NCBI RefSeq assembly: GCF_001718795.1
Contig: NZ_CP013435.1
Span: forward strand, 1,736,001-1,800,000
Length of the DNA: 64,000 nt
DNA from: Burkholderia latens
Lineage (GTDB): Bacteria > Pseudomonadota > Gammaproteobacteria > Burkholderiales > Burkholderiaceae
Direction: 5' to 3'
The translations under genes were made by a program, and so were the position numbers. The notes under the pieces were generated by a model, which did not search any database, had not been told where the DNA came from, and saw only the letters and a list, made by a program, of their open reading frames with translations. This document shows, in pieces, positions 54,913-63,505 of the stretch; position 1 is the first letter of the stretch, and each line of letters begins with the position of its first letter.

Positions 54913-55332
54913 TCAGACGATGCGGATCTCGACGTCGATGTTGCCGCGCGTCGCCTTCGAGTACGGGCAGGTCTGATGCGCGGTGTCGACGATGTGCTGC
55001 ACGACGTCGCGCTCGACGCCCGGCACGCTCACATTCAGGCGAGCCTGCAGGAAGTACGCGTTGCCGCCCATGCCGAGATCGACTTCGGCGTCGACCGCGA
55101 GATCGGCCGGAAGCGTGACCTTCGCCGCCCGCGCCGCAAGCTGCATCGCGCCGATGAAGCAGGCCGACCAGCCGGCCGCGAACAGTTGCTCCGGATTCGT
55201 GCCGGTGCCGGCACTGCCCGGCGACGACAGCTGGATGTCGAGCCGACCGTCGGAACTGCGCGCCGCGCCGTCGCGACCACCGGAAGTCGTGTGCGTCTTG
55301 CCCGTGTACAGCACTTTTTCGATCTTGCTCAT
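54913..55332 (-). CDS. ohr: Organic hydroperoxide resistance thiol peroxidase
   Basis: Cytoplasmic lipoyl-dependent peroxidase of 139 residues that reduces organic hydroperoxides. The catalytic Cys is in GWSACFIGAMQLA (about residue 58) and the resolving Cys in QTCPYSKATRGN (about 122), with the family opening KVLYTGKTHTTSGG. Two perfect ATCGCATGCGAT palindromes lie 45-115 bases upstream, matching the one-mismatch copy before ohrR. It is therefore very likely induced when OhrR is oxidised. Confidence 0.94.
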   Translation of the reverse strand: MSKIEKVLYTGKTHTTSGGRDGAARSSDGRLDIQLSSPGSAGTGTNPEQLFAAGWSACFIGAMQLAARAAKVTLPADLAVDAEVDLGMGGNAYFLQARLNVSVPGVERDVVQHIVDTAHQTCPYSKATRGNIDVEIRIV

Positions 55333-55376
55333 CGTTCACTCCGTCATGTAGGAAGGTTTTTCTCAGATGCGATTCG

Positions 55377-55388
55377 ATCGCATGCGAT
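55377..55388 (-). promoter_or_regulatory. OhrR operator 1 upstream of ohr
   Basis: A perfect 12-bp palindrome, ATCGCATGCGAT, lies 45 bases before the ohr start. It is identical to the copy at 55434-55445. Confidence 0.7.
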
Positions 55389-55433
55389 GCAGTTTGGTCG
55401 CGACGAGACGCGGCGTCAAGCGCATTCGATTAA

Positions 55434-55445
55434 ATCGCATGCGAT
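55434..55445 (-). promoter_or_regulatory. OhrR operator 2 overlapping the ohr promoter
   Basis: A perfect ATCGCATGCGAT palindrome. Read leftward, TTGAAA (55459-55454) and GATTTA (55436-55431) are 17 bases apart. The operator would therefore cover the promoter, as expected for a repressor. Confidence 0.7.
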
Positions 55446-55619
55446 ATTTTGTATTTCAATGTATCTGGATCGCCCTCAGCCTTGTCCATAAAGGCGCTCA
55501 CGCGGTCTATCCCTAGTATTCGAAAATCGGGGAAAACCGAAATCCCGGGCGGTGAGAGGGCAGCCGCCGCCGTTACGGCCTCGTAACCGCCGATCGGACG
55601 CGGCGGCCATTCGCCATCC

Positions 55620-56084
55620 TCAGGCCGGGCGGATTTCGGCGATCACGACCAGGATCACGGTCGCATCGGCCGGCAACTGCCGCTGGGAAAACGCCGAACG
55701 TGCGTGTCCGGCCCGCTCGCCCAGCGCCGCGGCGAGCAGGTCGGATGCGCCGTCGAGCACGGCCGGCTGACCGTAGAAGCCGTCGGCCGACGCGACGTGG
55801 CCCTCGACCCGCACGATGTGATGCAGGCGATCGAACCCGCCGAGATGCTTCCTGATCTGCGCGAGCACGTTCAACGCAGCGAGCTGCGCCGCGTGCCGTC
55901 CGTCCTCTATGCTCAGCCGTTCGCCCACGCGGCCCGTATAAGCGAGTTTGCCGTCGACGAGCGGCAGTTGTCCGGAAACGAACAACAGGTTGCCGGCTTC
56001 GCTGACGGCCGTATAGCTGCCGAGCGGTTGCGGCGGTTCGGGGAGCGCGAAGCCGAGTTCGGCAAGCGTTTGTTCGATCGTCAT
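55620..56084 (-). CDS. RidA/YjgF-family protein
   Basis: A 154-residue member of the RidA/YER057c/UK114 family; some members hydrolyse reactive enamines and imines. It carries the LLFVSGQLPLVDGKL segment and, towards the end, VLDGASDLLAAALGERAGHARSAF (key residues G, R). The catalytic Arg of true RidA would lie near this last block, in RSAF, so activity is possible but not certain. It is divergent from a LysR gene with 289 bases between them, which suggests control by that regulator. Confidence 0.87.
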   Translation of the reverse strand: MTIEQTLAELGFALPEPPQPLGSYTAVSEAGNLLFVSGQLPLVDGKLAYTGRVGERLSIEDGRHAAQLAALNVLAQIRKHLGGFDRLHHIVRVEGHVASADGFYGQPAVLDGASDLLAAALGERAGHARSAFSQRQLPADATVILVVIAEIRPA

Positions 56085-56373
56085 GACGTGTTCCTTTTTC
56101 GGAAGTTCGATGGACCGGCCGCCGCGCGCCAGCGTCGCTCGCGCGGCCTCCGTCAGTCACTGTAGTGACGCGGCCCAGGCCGGTAAATATCGTTCGCGCA
56201 ATTGAGTCGACACGCGATGTAACGAATCGCACGCGACATGAAGCGGCGCAAATGCCTGCCCGCGGAGCCATTCGCCGCGCGCACGCGCACACTGGCTTCG
56301 CGTTCGGGATTGATGCACACTCGCTGCTTCGGCGGCCCGCGACGAACGCCACCGAGAGGGCAGGAGCCACCCC

Positions 56374-57306
56374 ATGCAAAGAAAATTCGACGACCTGCTG
56401 CTCGGCAGCATCGAGCTGTTCTGCCTCGCGGCCGAACTTGGCAGCTTCACGCTGGCGGCAAACGCGGCGAGCGTCACGCCGGCCGCGGTGAGCCGATCGG
56501 TCGCGCGACTCGAGGAGCGGCTGGGCGTGCGTCTGTTCGTACGCACGACGCGACAGATCCGCCTGACCGATTCCGGGCGGCGCTACTTCGAACAATGCCG
56601 CGACGCGCTGGCGCAACTCGTCGACGCGGAACGCGAAGCGACCGGCCAGCAGGCCACACCGGCCGGCGTGCTGCGCATCAGCATGCCGACACCTTACGGC
56701 CACTATCGTGTGCTGCCGCTGCTGCCGGCGTTTCGCGAGCGATATCCGGACGTACGCGTCGAAACGCACCTGAGCAATCGCAACATCGACTTCGCGGAAG
56801 AGGGCTTCGACCTCGCGATCCGCGGCCGTGCGCCTGCGGATTCGGGCCTGATCGCGCGCAAGCTCGAAGACGCCGAACTCGTAGTCGTTGCGACGCCCGG
56901 CTATCTGAAGCGGGCCGGCGTGCCACGCGCCGTCGACGATCTGCACGCGCACGAATGCATCCAGTTCGAGCTGCCGAGCAGCGGCCGGCCGATCCCTTGG
57001 CTGTTCAGCGACGGGGCCGCCGAGATCGACGTCATGACGACCGGCGGCTATGGCACGTCGGGCGACGTCCTCGCCGGCGTCACGCTCGCGCGCAGCGGCG
57101 CGGGCCTGTTCCAGACCTATCGATTCATTGTCGAGCGCGATCTGCGGGACGGCGTGCTCACGGAAGTATTGTCCGACCATGGCGGCCGGTCGAGACCGTT
57201 CATGCTGCTGTATCCGCATGCGCGCTTTCTGTCGTCGCGCGTGCGCGTGTTCGTCGATTTCCTCATCGAACGGCTGGAGCAGGCGCCGGCGCAGCGCGCG
57301 CGCTAG
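56374..57306 (+). CDS. LysR-family transcriptional regulator
   Basis: A 310-residue LysR protein of the CrgA-like group. The helix-turn-helix (about 11-68) contains AAELGSFTLAANAASVTPAAVSRSVARLE (key A, S, T, A, S, L). The effector domain begins near 90 with GVLRISMPTPYGHYRVLP. It is divergent from the RidA-family gene and convergent with an SDR gene. Either could be its target; the divergent arrangement favours the RidA gene. Confidence 0.9.
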   Translation: MQRKFDDLLLGSIELFCLAAELGSFTLAANAASVTPAAVSRSVARLEERLGVRLFVRTTRQIRLTDSGRRYFEQCRDALAQLVDAEREATGQQATPAGVLRISMPTPYGHYRVLPLLPAFRERYPDVRVETHLSNRNIDFAEEGFDLAIRGRAPADSGLIARKLEDAELVVVATPGYLKRAGVPRAVDDLHAHECIQFELPSSGRPIPWLFSDGAAEIDVMTTGGYGTSGDVLAGVTLARSGAGLFQTYRFIVERDLRDGVLTEVLSDHGGRSRPFMLLYPHARFLSSRVRVFVDFLIERLEQAPAQRAR

Positions 57307-57399
57307 CTCGCACATTCGGGCAAGCCGGCAGCGGCGCAGGGGAAAGGTGAGGGCGGGCGACTCGGGTACCGGCGCCCGCCCATGTTCGCCACGCGTCGT

Positions 57400-58107
57400 T
57401 CAGTGCCCGGCGCTCTGGCCGCCGTCCACGTGCAGGATCTCGCCGGTGACGAACGGCGCCGAATCGAGATACAGGATCGCGCCGACGATGTCGCTCATCT
57501 CGCCCATCCGGCCCACCGGATGCAGCGACGCGAGCGTCGCGTGCGTGTCGGGCGCGTGCATCGGCGACTTGATGATGCCGGGCGACACGGCGTTCACACG
57601 AATTCCCGCCTTCGCATACTCGATCGCGAGCGACTTCGTCGCCGCATTGAGCCCGCCTTTCGTCAGCGACGCGAGCACCGACGGCACGCTGCTGTTCGCG
57701 TGATCGACGAGGCTCGTCGTGATGCTGACCACGTGTCCGCCGCCGGTGCGCTGCATCGCGGCAATGGCCTGCTGCGTGACGTGAAAGAAGCCGTCCAGGT
57801 TCACGCGCGTGACGGCCGCATAGTCGTCCGCGGTGTACTGCGTGAATGGTTTCGCGATGAAAATGCCCGCGTTGTTGACGAGCGTGTCGACACGGCCGAA
57901 GCGCTGGAGCGCGGTGTCGACCACGCGCCGGGCGACGGCCGGATCGCCGATGTCGCCCGCGACGGTGACGAGATCCGGATCGTCCGACGGTCCGATCGAA
58001 CGTGACACCGCGACGATCCGATGGCCGTGCGCGCGAAATGCGCTGACCGTTTCCGCGCCGATGCCTTGGGATGCGCCGGTAACGATGATGACTTTGGAAG
58101 TGCTCAT
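57400..58107 (-). CDS. Short-chain dehydrogenase/reductase family protein with altered active site
   Basis: A 235-residue Rossmann-fold protein of the classical SDR family. The cofactor motif TGASQGIG lies at 10-17, NNAG at 78-81, and the C-terminal PGIIKSPM at 174-181. The usual catalytic YxxxK is changed. The Lys of LTKGG (150) is present, but the residue four places before is Ala146 rather than Tyr. Activity is therefore uncertain, or another residue takes over. The gene is convergent with the upstream LysR gene. Confidence 0.85.
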   Translation of the reverse strand: MSTSKVIIVTGASQGIGAETVSAFRAHGHRIVAVSRSIGPSDDPDLVTVAGDIGDPAVARRVVDTALQRFGRVDTLVNNAGIFIAKPFTQYTADDYAAVTRVNLDGFFHVTQQAIAAMQRTGGGHVVSITTSLVDHANSSVPSVLASLTKGGLNAATKSLAIEYAKAGIRVNAVSPGIIKSPMHAPDTHATLASLHPVGRMGEMSDIVGAILYLDSAPFVTGEILHVDGGQSAGH

Positions 58108-58689
58108 GACATGCCTCGACAGGTGAATGGTTTTCGGCTTTCAGTGCCGCCCGGATCGATGGATCCGATGGACGAGACTCTAGGCGCGTCGCGCCGGAGT
58201 TCGAACACCCACCGTGGACCAACACTCTTGCGTCGCGGGAACAAATCGGGGAAGCGACGGAATGGCGGTGGCGGTACTGCGCTTGTGGAAACTGGATAAC
58301 GGCGCCGCGCATGAGGTCGGCGAGCGGGTTCGAGGCATGCGCTGAATCGCGCAGAATCGGGCGGTTTATCGTCCCGGAACGCAGGCGCGCCGCGCTGGTT
58401 GTCGCGGTCTTGGATCGAGCATTTTCGATGTTTATCAATGTTATCTGGATAACTTTTCTTATCACAATAGACTCGTTCTACATACAAACTCGGAAGTATG
58501 AAAACGCGCCGACCTGACATTCCCGCGCAGAACGGACAGGGTCGTGACCGCATGCATGTGCGCTGGCGGCGCGTTCCTTCACGCCGAACGTGGTCAACAC
58601 CCGCACAATCCAGCCCATACGAGGAGAGACGTCCCGACGGTGCTCGCCCGGATTCGCGCAGATGTCGGCGAGGGGGTACCTGGGACCGG
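58108..58689. other. Non-coding interval with an AT-rich patch next to the IS remnants
   Basis: No supported gene. A distinctly AT-rich stretch (about 58426-58500) contrasts with the rest of the window. It probably marks the edge of imported DNA at the mobile-element site. Confidence 0.5.
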
Positions 58690-59175
58690 CGCGCCCGTTC
58701 CTCGAACCACCAATGGTCGCTGCCGTCGACTCGAATCAGTTCACCGAGGCACCGCCCGGCGCGCTCGTGGCTGATAGATCTTGGGCGGTCGTTGCCGACG
58801 CGGAATCCATAACTCGGCCTCCGTCATTGACTTCCTCACCGTCTCCTTGGCCAGCCGAATGCCGTGGCACTCCCAGAGCTTCTCGCACGCCGGCGTCGGC
58901 CCGAAATCGGCGTAGCGCTCGCGGATCAATGCCAGCGCCCGCTGCGCCTTTCCAGCCGGCAACTGATGATTGCTCGGGCGCCCACGCTTGCCTGACACCA
59001 ATCCGGCCACGCCGGCCGCGCGATAGCGCAATACCAGACGCTCAATCTGCCGCACGCTCAACTTCAGCCGTTCGGCCGCCTGCCCAGGCTTGAGCCGACA
59101 CTCGGCTACAGCCTCGATGACCTTCAGCCGATCCACTTCACGCATCGTCATGGTGATCGTCCCAGTCGCGTTCAT
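58690..59175 (-). pseudogene. Truncated, frameshifted ISNCY-type transposase
   Basis: The N-terminal third of an ISNCY/IS1202-like transposase. A helix-turn-helix lies near the start (PGQAAERLKLSVRQIERLVLRY), then RGRPSNHQLPAGKAQRALAL and a linker ending RQRPPKIYQPRARR. A one-base insertion near 58755 shifts the frame. In the next frame the sequence continues as CLGELIRVDGSDHWWFEERA, which contains the first catalytic Asp, and then homology stops. The rest of the catalytic domain is missing. The decay predates or is independent of the IS3 insertion upstream. Confidence 0.8.
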
Positions 59176-59217
59176 CGCCGGCGCTCCCAAGGGTGCAGGC
59201 GATCAACCTACAGGCCA

Positions 59218-59228
59218 AAACACGACAT
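59218..59228. repeat. Subterminal repeat of the ISNCY-like element, inner copy
   Basis: AAACACGACAT, which differs at one base from AAACGCGACAT at 60852-60862, on the other side of the IS3 element. Such short repeats are common at transposase-binding ends. Confidence 0.4.
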
Positions 59229-59244
59229 TTTTATTTAGCGGAAA

Positions 59245-59269
59245 GGGGGTGCGGCGGAATTCTTGGACT
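59245..59269. repeat. Terminal inverted repeat, transposase 3'-end side
   Basis: 25 bases, exact reverse complement of 60827-60851. It lies directly downstream of the transposase stop. Confidence 0.9.
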
Positions 59270-59272
59270 GGT

Positions 59273-60811
59273 TTATGTGGTCAGCCCGAGGCTTGCTCGG
59301 TATTCGATCGGACTGCGTGCACCAAGCGAGATCTTGATCCGTTTCTCGTTGTACCAGCGAATGTACGAGTCAACGACCGCAATGAATTGGTCGGTGCTGA
59401 CGGTCTGCCAGTCTCGAGGGTAAAACAGTTCCGTCTTCAGCCGTCCAAAGAAACCTTCGCACGCCGCGTTATCGGGCGAGCACCCCTTGCGCGACATTGA
59501 GCGCGTCAGATTGGCCTTGCGTATCCGAGTAAGCCAACCTGGCCAGCGATAGTGCGCGCCGCGATCTGAATGGACCACAGGCCGGCTGTTGCTACTTCCA
59601 ATTGCTTCGATGGCGGCATCGAGCATCGTATTTACAAGCTCGGCGTCGGGGCGCGTACCGATCGACCAGCTGATCACCAGTCCATCGAAGCAATCAATGA
59701 CCGGAGACAGATAGACTTTACCGGCAGGAATCTGGAACTCCGTGATGTCTGTGAGCCATTTTTCATTCGGTGCTGCGGCCCGGAAATCCCGATTGATCAG
59801 GTTTTCTGGAGCCGGACCTATTTCCCCGGCATAGGATCCGTATCGACGTCGCCTCGTTGTGGCTGCGCTTAGCTGCTCCTGCTTCATCAACCGCCGAACG
59901 ACCTTCTCCGAGATGAAGACCTTCTGCCTGCCCAGTGCAGCGCGGACTCGACGATATCCGTAGCAGCGGTGATTCAGCTCAAAGATGTCTGCGATGGCAC
60001 GGCGTACGCCAGCATACTTGTCGGCAGTTTGTATCCGTGCCCGGTGGTAGAAGTAGGAGCTGCGTGCGAGCCCCAATTGGGCAAAAAGCTCCGATAGCGT
60101 GTAGGTCTGTTTCAGGGCATCAACCAGCGCTGTCTTCTCCCGATTCGTCAGGAGTTGCGGGTTGATGCCCAGGCCTTTTTTTAATATTTCGTTGGCCTTC
60201 TTCAGGATGTCGTGTTCGATCTGGAGCTTTCGGATGTCTCGTCGGAGTGATTCGACCTGCTGCTCCAGCGTCGCCTTCTCGGAGCTCTGAGGCGAATCGT
60301 TGCGGCGTGTCATGGTTGAAACAGCCTCCTGACCGAGTAACCGAGTTCTCCAGTTGTACAACGTTGGGCGGCTCACGCCAATCTTTTTGGCAACTTCGTC
60401 TGCGCTTCCTCGTCGAGTGCACAGATCGATGACCGCTGTTTGCCTGAGCTCTGGTGTATGCCGAATACCCGAAGCCTTACCGAGGACGCGTTTCTTTCGC
60501 TCAGGATGCAGCTCATCAAGCCATGTGACGAGCGTCCCGCGTCCCGGATACCCCAAGGCCTTCGTCGTTGCTGCCAGACACTGGCCATGGGTCATAAAGT
60601 GGTCCGTGGCCGCCTGCTTTTGTTCCACCGAATAGCGCGGCCTCAGGCAGATACGTTTCTTCGGCAAGTCCAGACATCGCTCGTACATCTGATACCAGCG
60701 TTCGAGCGATTTCGTTGTTGGATAGCCAAGTTGACGAACGGTCGCGGTAAGGCGCTTTCCAAGCTTCAAGTAGAGCTTGACTGCTCGGATGCGTTCTTCG
60801 TATGAGTACAT
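59273..60811 (-). CDS. IS3-family transposase, single fused reading frame
   Basis: A 512-residue transposase. Two N-terminal helix-turn-helix regions (about 1-60 and 105-160) and a leucine-zipper-like coiled coil (about 180-215) form the OrfA part. The catalytic part has Asp in WLTDITEF, Asp in VVHSDRGAHY and Glu in NAACEGFFGRLKTE, the DDE triad of the rve integrase domain. At the A/B junction a run of seven A (bases 60182-60176, read leftward) forms a zero-frame slippery A-AAA-AAA. IS150-type elements usually have two frames joined by frameshifting; here the fusion is in frame. Confidence 0.93.
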   Translation of the reverse strand: MYSYEERIRAVKLYLKLGKRLTATVRQLGYPTTKSLERWYQMYERCLDLPKKRICLRPRYSVEQKQAATDHFMTHGQCLAATTKALGYPGRGTLVTWLDELHPERKKRVLGKASGIRHTPELRQTAVIDLCTRRGSADEVAKKIGVSRPTLYNWRTRLLGQEAVSTMTRRNDSPQSSEKATLEQQVESLRRDIRKLQIEHDILKKANEILKKGLGINPQLLTNREKTALVDALKQTYTLSELFAQLGLARSSYFYHRARIQTADKYAGVRRAIADIFELNHRCYGYRRVRAALGRQKVFISEKVVRRLMKQEQLSAATTRRRRYGSYAGEIGPAPENLINRDFRAAAPNEKWLTDITEFQIPAGKVYLSPVIDCFDGLVISWSIGTRPDAELVNTMLDAAIEAIGSSNSRPVVHSDRGAHYRWPGWLTRIRKANLTRSMSRKGCSPDNAACEGFFGRLKTELFYPRDWQTVSTDQFIAVVDSYIRWYNEKRIKISLGARSPIEYRASLGLTT

Positions 60812-60826
60812 GGACTAGCTCCTGAT

Positions 60827-60851
60827 AGTCCAAGAATTCCGCCGCACCCCC
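60827..60851. repeat. Terminal inverted repeat, transposase 5'-end side
   Basis: 25 bases, exact reverse complement of 59245-59269. It is followed by the AAA target duplication. Confidence 0.9.
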
Positions 60852-60862
60852 AAACGCGACAT
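60852..60862. repeat. Subterminal repeat of the ISNCY-like element, outer copy
   Basis: AAACGCGACAT matches AAACACGACAT (59218-59228) at 10 of 11 bases. Removing the IS3 element brings the two copies to about 27 bases spacing, as expected for one end of the older element. Confidence 0.4.
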
Positions 60863-61092
60863 CTGAACTTGGGACCTACATCGTGACCGGTGATAACTAT
60901 GATTATGTCAAATACAAGATTCGATCGAAAACAACTTGGATCTGCGGCCAGCACCTTACCCGACACCGGCCACCGCGCCTGCACCAGCCGCGATTTCACG
61001 GCCCGCAACCACAAAATCGCCAGCCGCAATGCTCCGCGACGGCGCCCATAAGACGCCGTCCCATTTACGGCAAACAAACCGCACCAACGCAA

Positions 61093-61581
61093 TCAGGAAA
61101 CCCACATTCCCTGCATTTTGTGCGAGAAATGCGCACGCTCGGCTGTTTCCATCAGTGACAGGAATTCGTCCTGCGTCATGTGGATCAGCGCTTCGTGGTC
61201 GCCGGCCTCGAAATACACTTCCGGCTGTTGGGCGAGCTGTTCCTCGAGGAACGTCTTCATTCCGTACGCCATGCATACCGGCGGCAAAGCGCCCATGTCG
61301 CAGTCCTTGAACAGCTCGCGCAGCTCCATTTCCTTTGCGAGCACGAGATGGCGGCCGGTCTTGACCCATAGGTCCGACAGCCGCACTGCATGCGACGTCG
61401 GCAGTACGGCGGCGACATAGCCTTCGTCGTCTTCGAGCAGCACGGTTTTCGCCAGGCGGTCGCCGGGAATATGCGCGGCGGCGGCCGTCTCCATGCTGGT
61501 ATGGCTATACGGGTGATACACGACTTCGTACCGCGATGACTTCTTGCGCAGGCAATCCTGCAGGGTGGCTGACACAGACAT
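61093..61581 (-). CDS. YbaK/EbsC-domain aminoacyl-tRNA deacylase-like protein
   Basis: A 162-residue single-domain protein of the YbaK/ProX superfamily, whose members hydrolyse wrongly charged tRNAs. It has the His-rich opening YEVVYHPYSHTSMETAAAAHIPGDRLAKTVLL (key residues H, A, A, K and T) and VLPTSHAVRLSDL. PPVCMAYGMKTFLEEQL and FEAGDHEALIHM complete the fold. No tRNA synthetase is nearby. It is separated from the IS3 element by about 240 bases without a gene. Confidence 0.88.
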   Translation of the reverse strand: MSVSATLQDCLRKKSSRYEVVYHPYSHTSMETAAAAHIPGDRLAKTVLLEDDEGYVAAVLPTSHAVRLSDLWVKTGRHLVLAKEMELRELFKDCDMGALPPVCMAYGMKTFLEEQLAQQPEVYFEAGDHEALIHMTQDEFLSLMETAERAHFSHKMQGMWVS

Positions 61582-62058
61582 GGCGCACCTCGTGTCGACG
61601 AATCGAGCGAACCAACCTCGCTCCGGATTCGTTCAGCATAGGTCGCATTTCGACCGATGGAAATACCCTCTCGCAGCGCCAACCAAAGCGGCCCGTTACC
61701 CGTCACCAGTCGTTTTTCCGACAACGCGGCAACCGCACTGTCGGCATATGAAGCCCGCGCAGCAATACGCTTGCGAATCCTGTCGTTCCTGTAGACAAAG
61801 ATTCGAGGCGCTCATTGCGTCTATTGCTGTGCGACAACCCCAACCAATGCAAAGTCGAATTTTTCTTAGACCGTTAGTTGCGTTAAAAGGGGCGCGTAGA
61901 CGGGAAGATCGCGCGTCGGTTTCAACCGGCCGGCAAGCCAGATCGCCGGGACCACCTCGACCCACGCCCGACAAAACCCGTACCGCGCCCTATACTGAGC
62001 CAGATACCAAAGCGACCGCACGCGATCACGCGGCGGCCGATTCGAGGAGCGAGCGACC
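61582..62058. other. Intergenic region with a promoter for the YciI-like gene
   Basis: No gene is supported in these 477 bases. Near the right end CCGACA (61968-61973) and TATACT (61991-61996) are 17 bases apart, a fair sigma-70 promoter for the gene at 62059. GAGGAGCGAG (62044-62053) gives the ribosome-binding site. Confidence 0.55.
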
Positions 62059-62346
62059 ATGCACTATCAGTTGATCTACGAACTCGTCGACGATTACCTC
62101 GCCCGGCGGGAACAATACCGCGCGCAGCACCTCGCGCTCGCCCGCGCGGCGACCGAACGCGGCGAGCTCGTGCTCGCAGGCGCACTGCAGGACCCGGCCG
62201 ACCAGGCCGTGCTCGTGTTCGAGGGCGATTCGCCGGAAGCCGCCGAATCGTTCGCGCGCGCCGATCCCTACGTTCAGAACGGCCTCGTCAAATCCTGGCG
62301 TGTGCGGCCGTGGCGCGTCGTGGTCGGCAAGCATGCACCGGGCTAG
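62059..62346 (+). CDS. YciI-like (YCII) family protein
   Basis: A 95-residue protein of the YCII fold, a ferredoxin-like dimer. The family's conserved His/Asp pair appears as REQYRAQHLALAR (His near 25) and FARADPYVQNGLVKSW (Asp near 74, in the ADPY motif). LVLAGALQDP in between is also typical. Its function is unknown; some relatives act in dehydrochlorination or isomerisation. It is convergent with corA, two bases apart at the 3' ends. Confidence 0.9.
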   Translation: MHYQLIYELVDDYLARREQYRAQHLALARAATERGELVLAGALQDPADQAVLVFEGDSPEAAESFARADPYVQNGLVKSWRVRPWRVVVGKHAPG

Positions 62347-62348
62347 GC

Positions 62349-63326
62349 CTACAGCCACCCTGCCCGCTTGAACCGCCACCACAGCGCGAGGTCGGCCACG
62401 GCCATCACCGCGATGCAGCCGTAGAAGCCGTACTTCAGGTGCAACTCGGGCATGTTCGCGAAGTTCATCCCGTAGATGCCCGCGATCATCGTCGGAATCG
62501 CGAACAGCGCCGCGAACGAGCCGAGCCGCTTGGTCACCTCGTTCTCGGCAAGCGAGATCATCCCGAGGTTCACCTGGATCGCGGTCACGACCATCTCGCG
62601 CCGCCCTTCGATCGTCTTCACGATCCGCTGCAGATGGTCGTACACGTCGCGGAAATAGTGATCCATGCCGCTGCACACCTGCGGGATGCGTCCGCCCGTC
62701 AGCTTCGCGAGCGGCTCGATCAGCGGCGCCGTATGCTGATACAGCATCACGAGCCTGCGTTTCAGCGAATACAGATCTTCGATGATCGCGCGCGACGACG
62801 CGGGCGTGGCCTTCGTGAAGATGCGGTCCTCGAGTTCCTCAAGCTCGGCGCCGAGCGTCTCCAGAATCGGGAAGTAACGATCGACGACCTGATCCATCAA
62901 CGCATAAAACACGAACGCGGAGCCTTCCTGCAGCAGATGCGGTTCGCGCTCGCATCGCTTGCGCACCTCGCGGAAATCCTGTTCCGTATGGTTGCGGATC
63001 GACAGCACGTAGTTCGGCCCGACGAACAGGTTCAGTTCGCCGACCTTGAATTCGTCGTCGTCATCGAGCTCGACCGTATGCAGCACCGCGAACAGCGAAT
63101 CGCCGTACTCCTCGATCTTCGGGCGCTGATGGCCCTTGCGGGCATCCTCGAGCGCGAGCTCGTGCAGCCCGAACTCCTCGCCCATCAGGTCGATCTCGTC
63201 CGGCGTCGGGTCCTTCAGCGCCACCCACACGAAACACTCGGGCTTCGACACGTAGTCGCTGATGGCATCGATATCGATGTCGGCCAGTTTGCGGCCGTCC
63301 TGGTATGCAGCGCAGTTGATCAGCAT
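62349..63326 (-). CDS. corA: Magnesium/cobalt transporter CorA
   Basis: Inner-membrane divalent-cation channel of 325 residues. It has a long acidic N-terminal cytosolic domain and a stalk helix (about 225-280). Two C-terminal transmembrane helices follow, with the signature YGMNFANMPEL in the loop between (near 287). KRAGWL ends the protein with the usual basic tail. It could import magnesium and, at higher level, cobalt for the cobalamin genes in this window, but it is far from them and shows no riboswitch. Confidence 0.94.
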   Translation of the reverse strand: MLINCAAYQDGRKLADIDIDAISDYVSKPECFVWVALKDPTPDEIDLMGEEFGLHELALEDARKGHQRPKIEEYGDSLFAVLHTVELDDDDEFKVGELNLFVGPNYVLSIRNHTEQDFREVRKRCEREPHLLQEGSAFVFYALMDQVVDRYFPILETLGAELEELEDRIFTKATPASSRAIIEDLYSLKRRLVMLYQHTAPLIEPLAKLTGGRIPQVCSGMDHYFRDVYDHLQRIVKTIEGRREMVVTAIQVNLGMISLAENEVTKRLGSFAALFAIPTMIAGIYGMNFANMPELHLKYGFYGCIAVMAVADLALWWRFKRAGWL

Positions 63327-63505
63327 GTTGTCCGTGAGGTTGCCGTTTCGGCGTCAGTTTACCGGTTTGACGCGCGGTCGGCCCGGCTTGCACGACGGAC
63401 CGATATTGGTCATGATCGGGCTGCGTGCGCCGCTGCACGCACACGGCATCGCTTCGACAGGCCCACGGCACGGCCGTGCGGCGCAACCATCAGGGAGACA
63501 GACCC

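Larger units (their letters stand above)
59245..60851 (-). mobile_element. Complete IS3-family (IS150-like) insertion sequence, 1607 bp
   Basis: The element is bounded by perfect 25-bp terminal inverted repeats (59245-59269 and 60827-60851; outer end GGGGGTGCGGCGGAATTC). It is flanked by a 3-bp target duplication AAA (59242-59244 and 60852-60854), the usual size for IS3. It contains one intact transposase gene with all DDE residues. The intact ends and duplication point to a recent, probably still mobile, insertion into an older ISNCY-like element. Confidence 0.93.

Noticed and set aside
58104..58553. Minus-strand frame upstream of the SDR gene
   Set aside because: No domain or start signal; it covers the AT-rich patch and part of the SDR leader.
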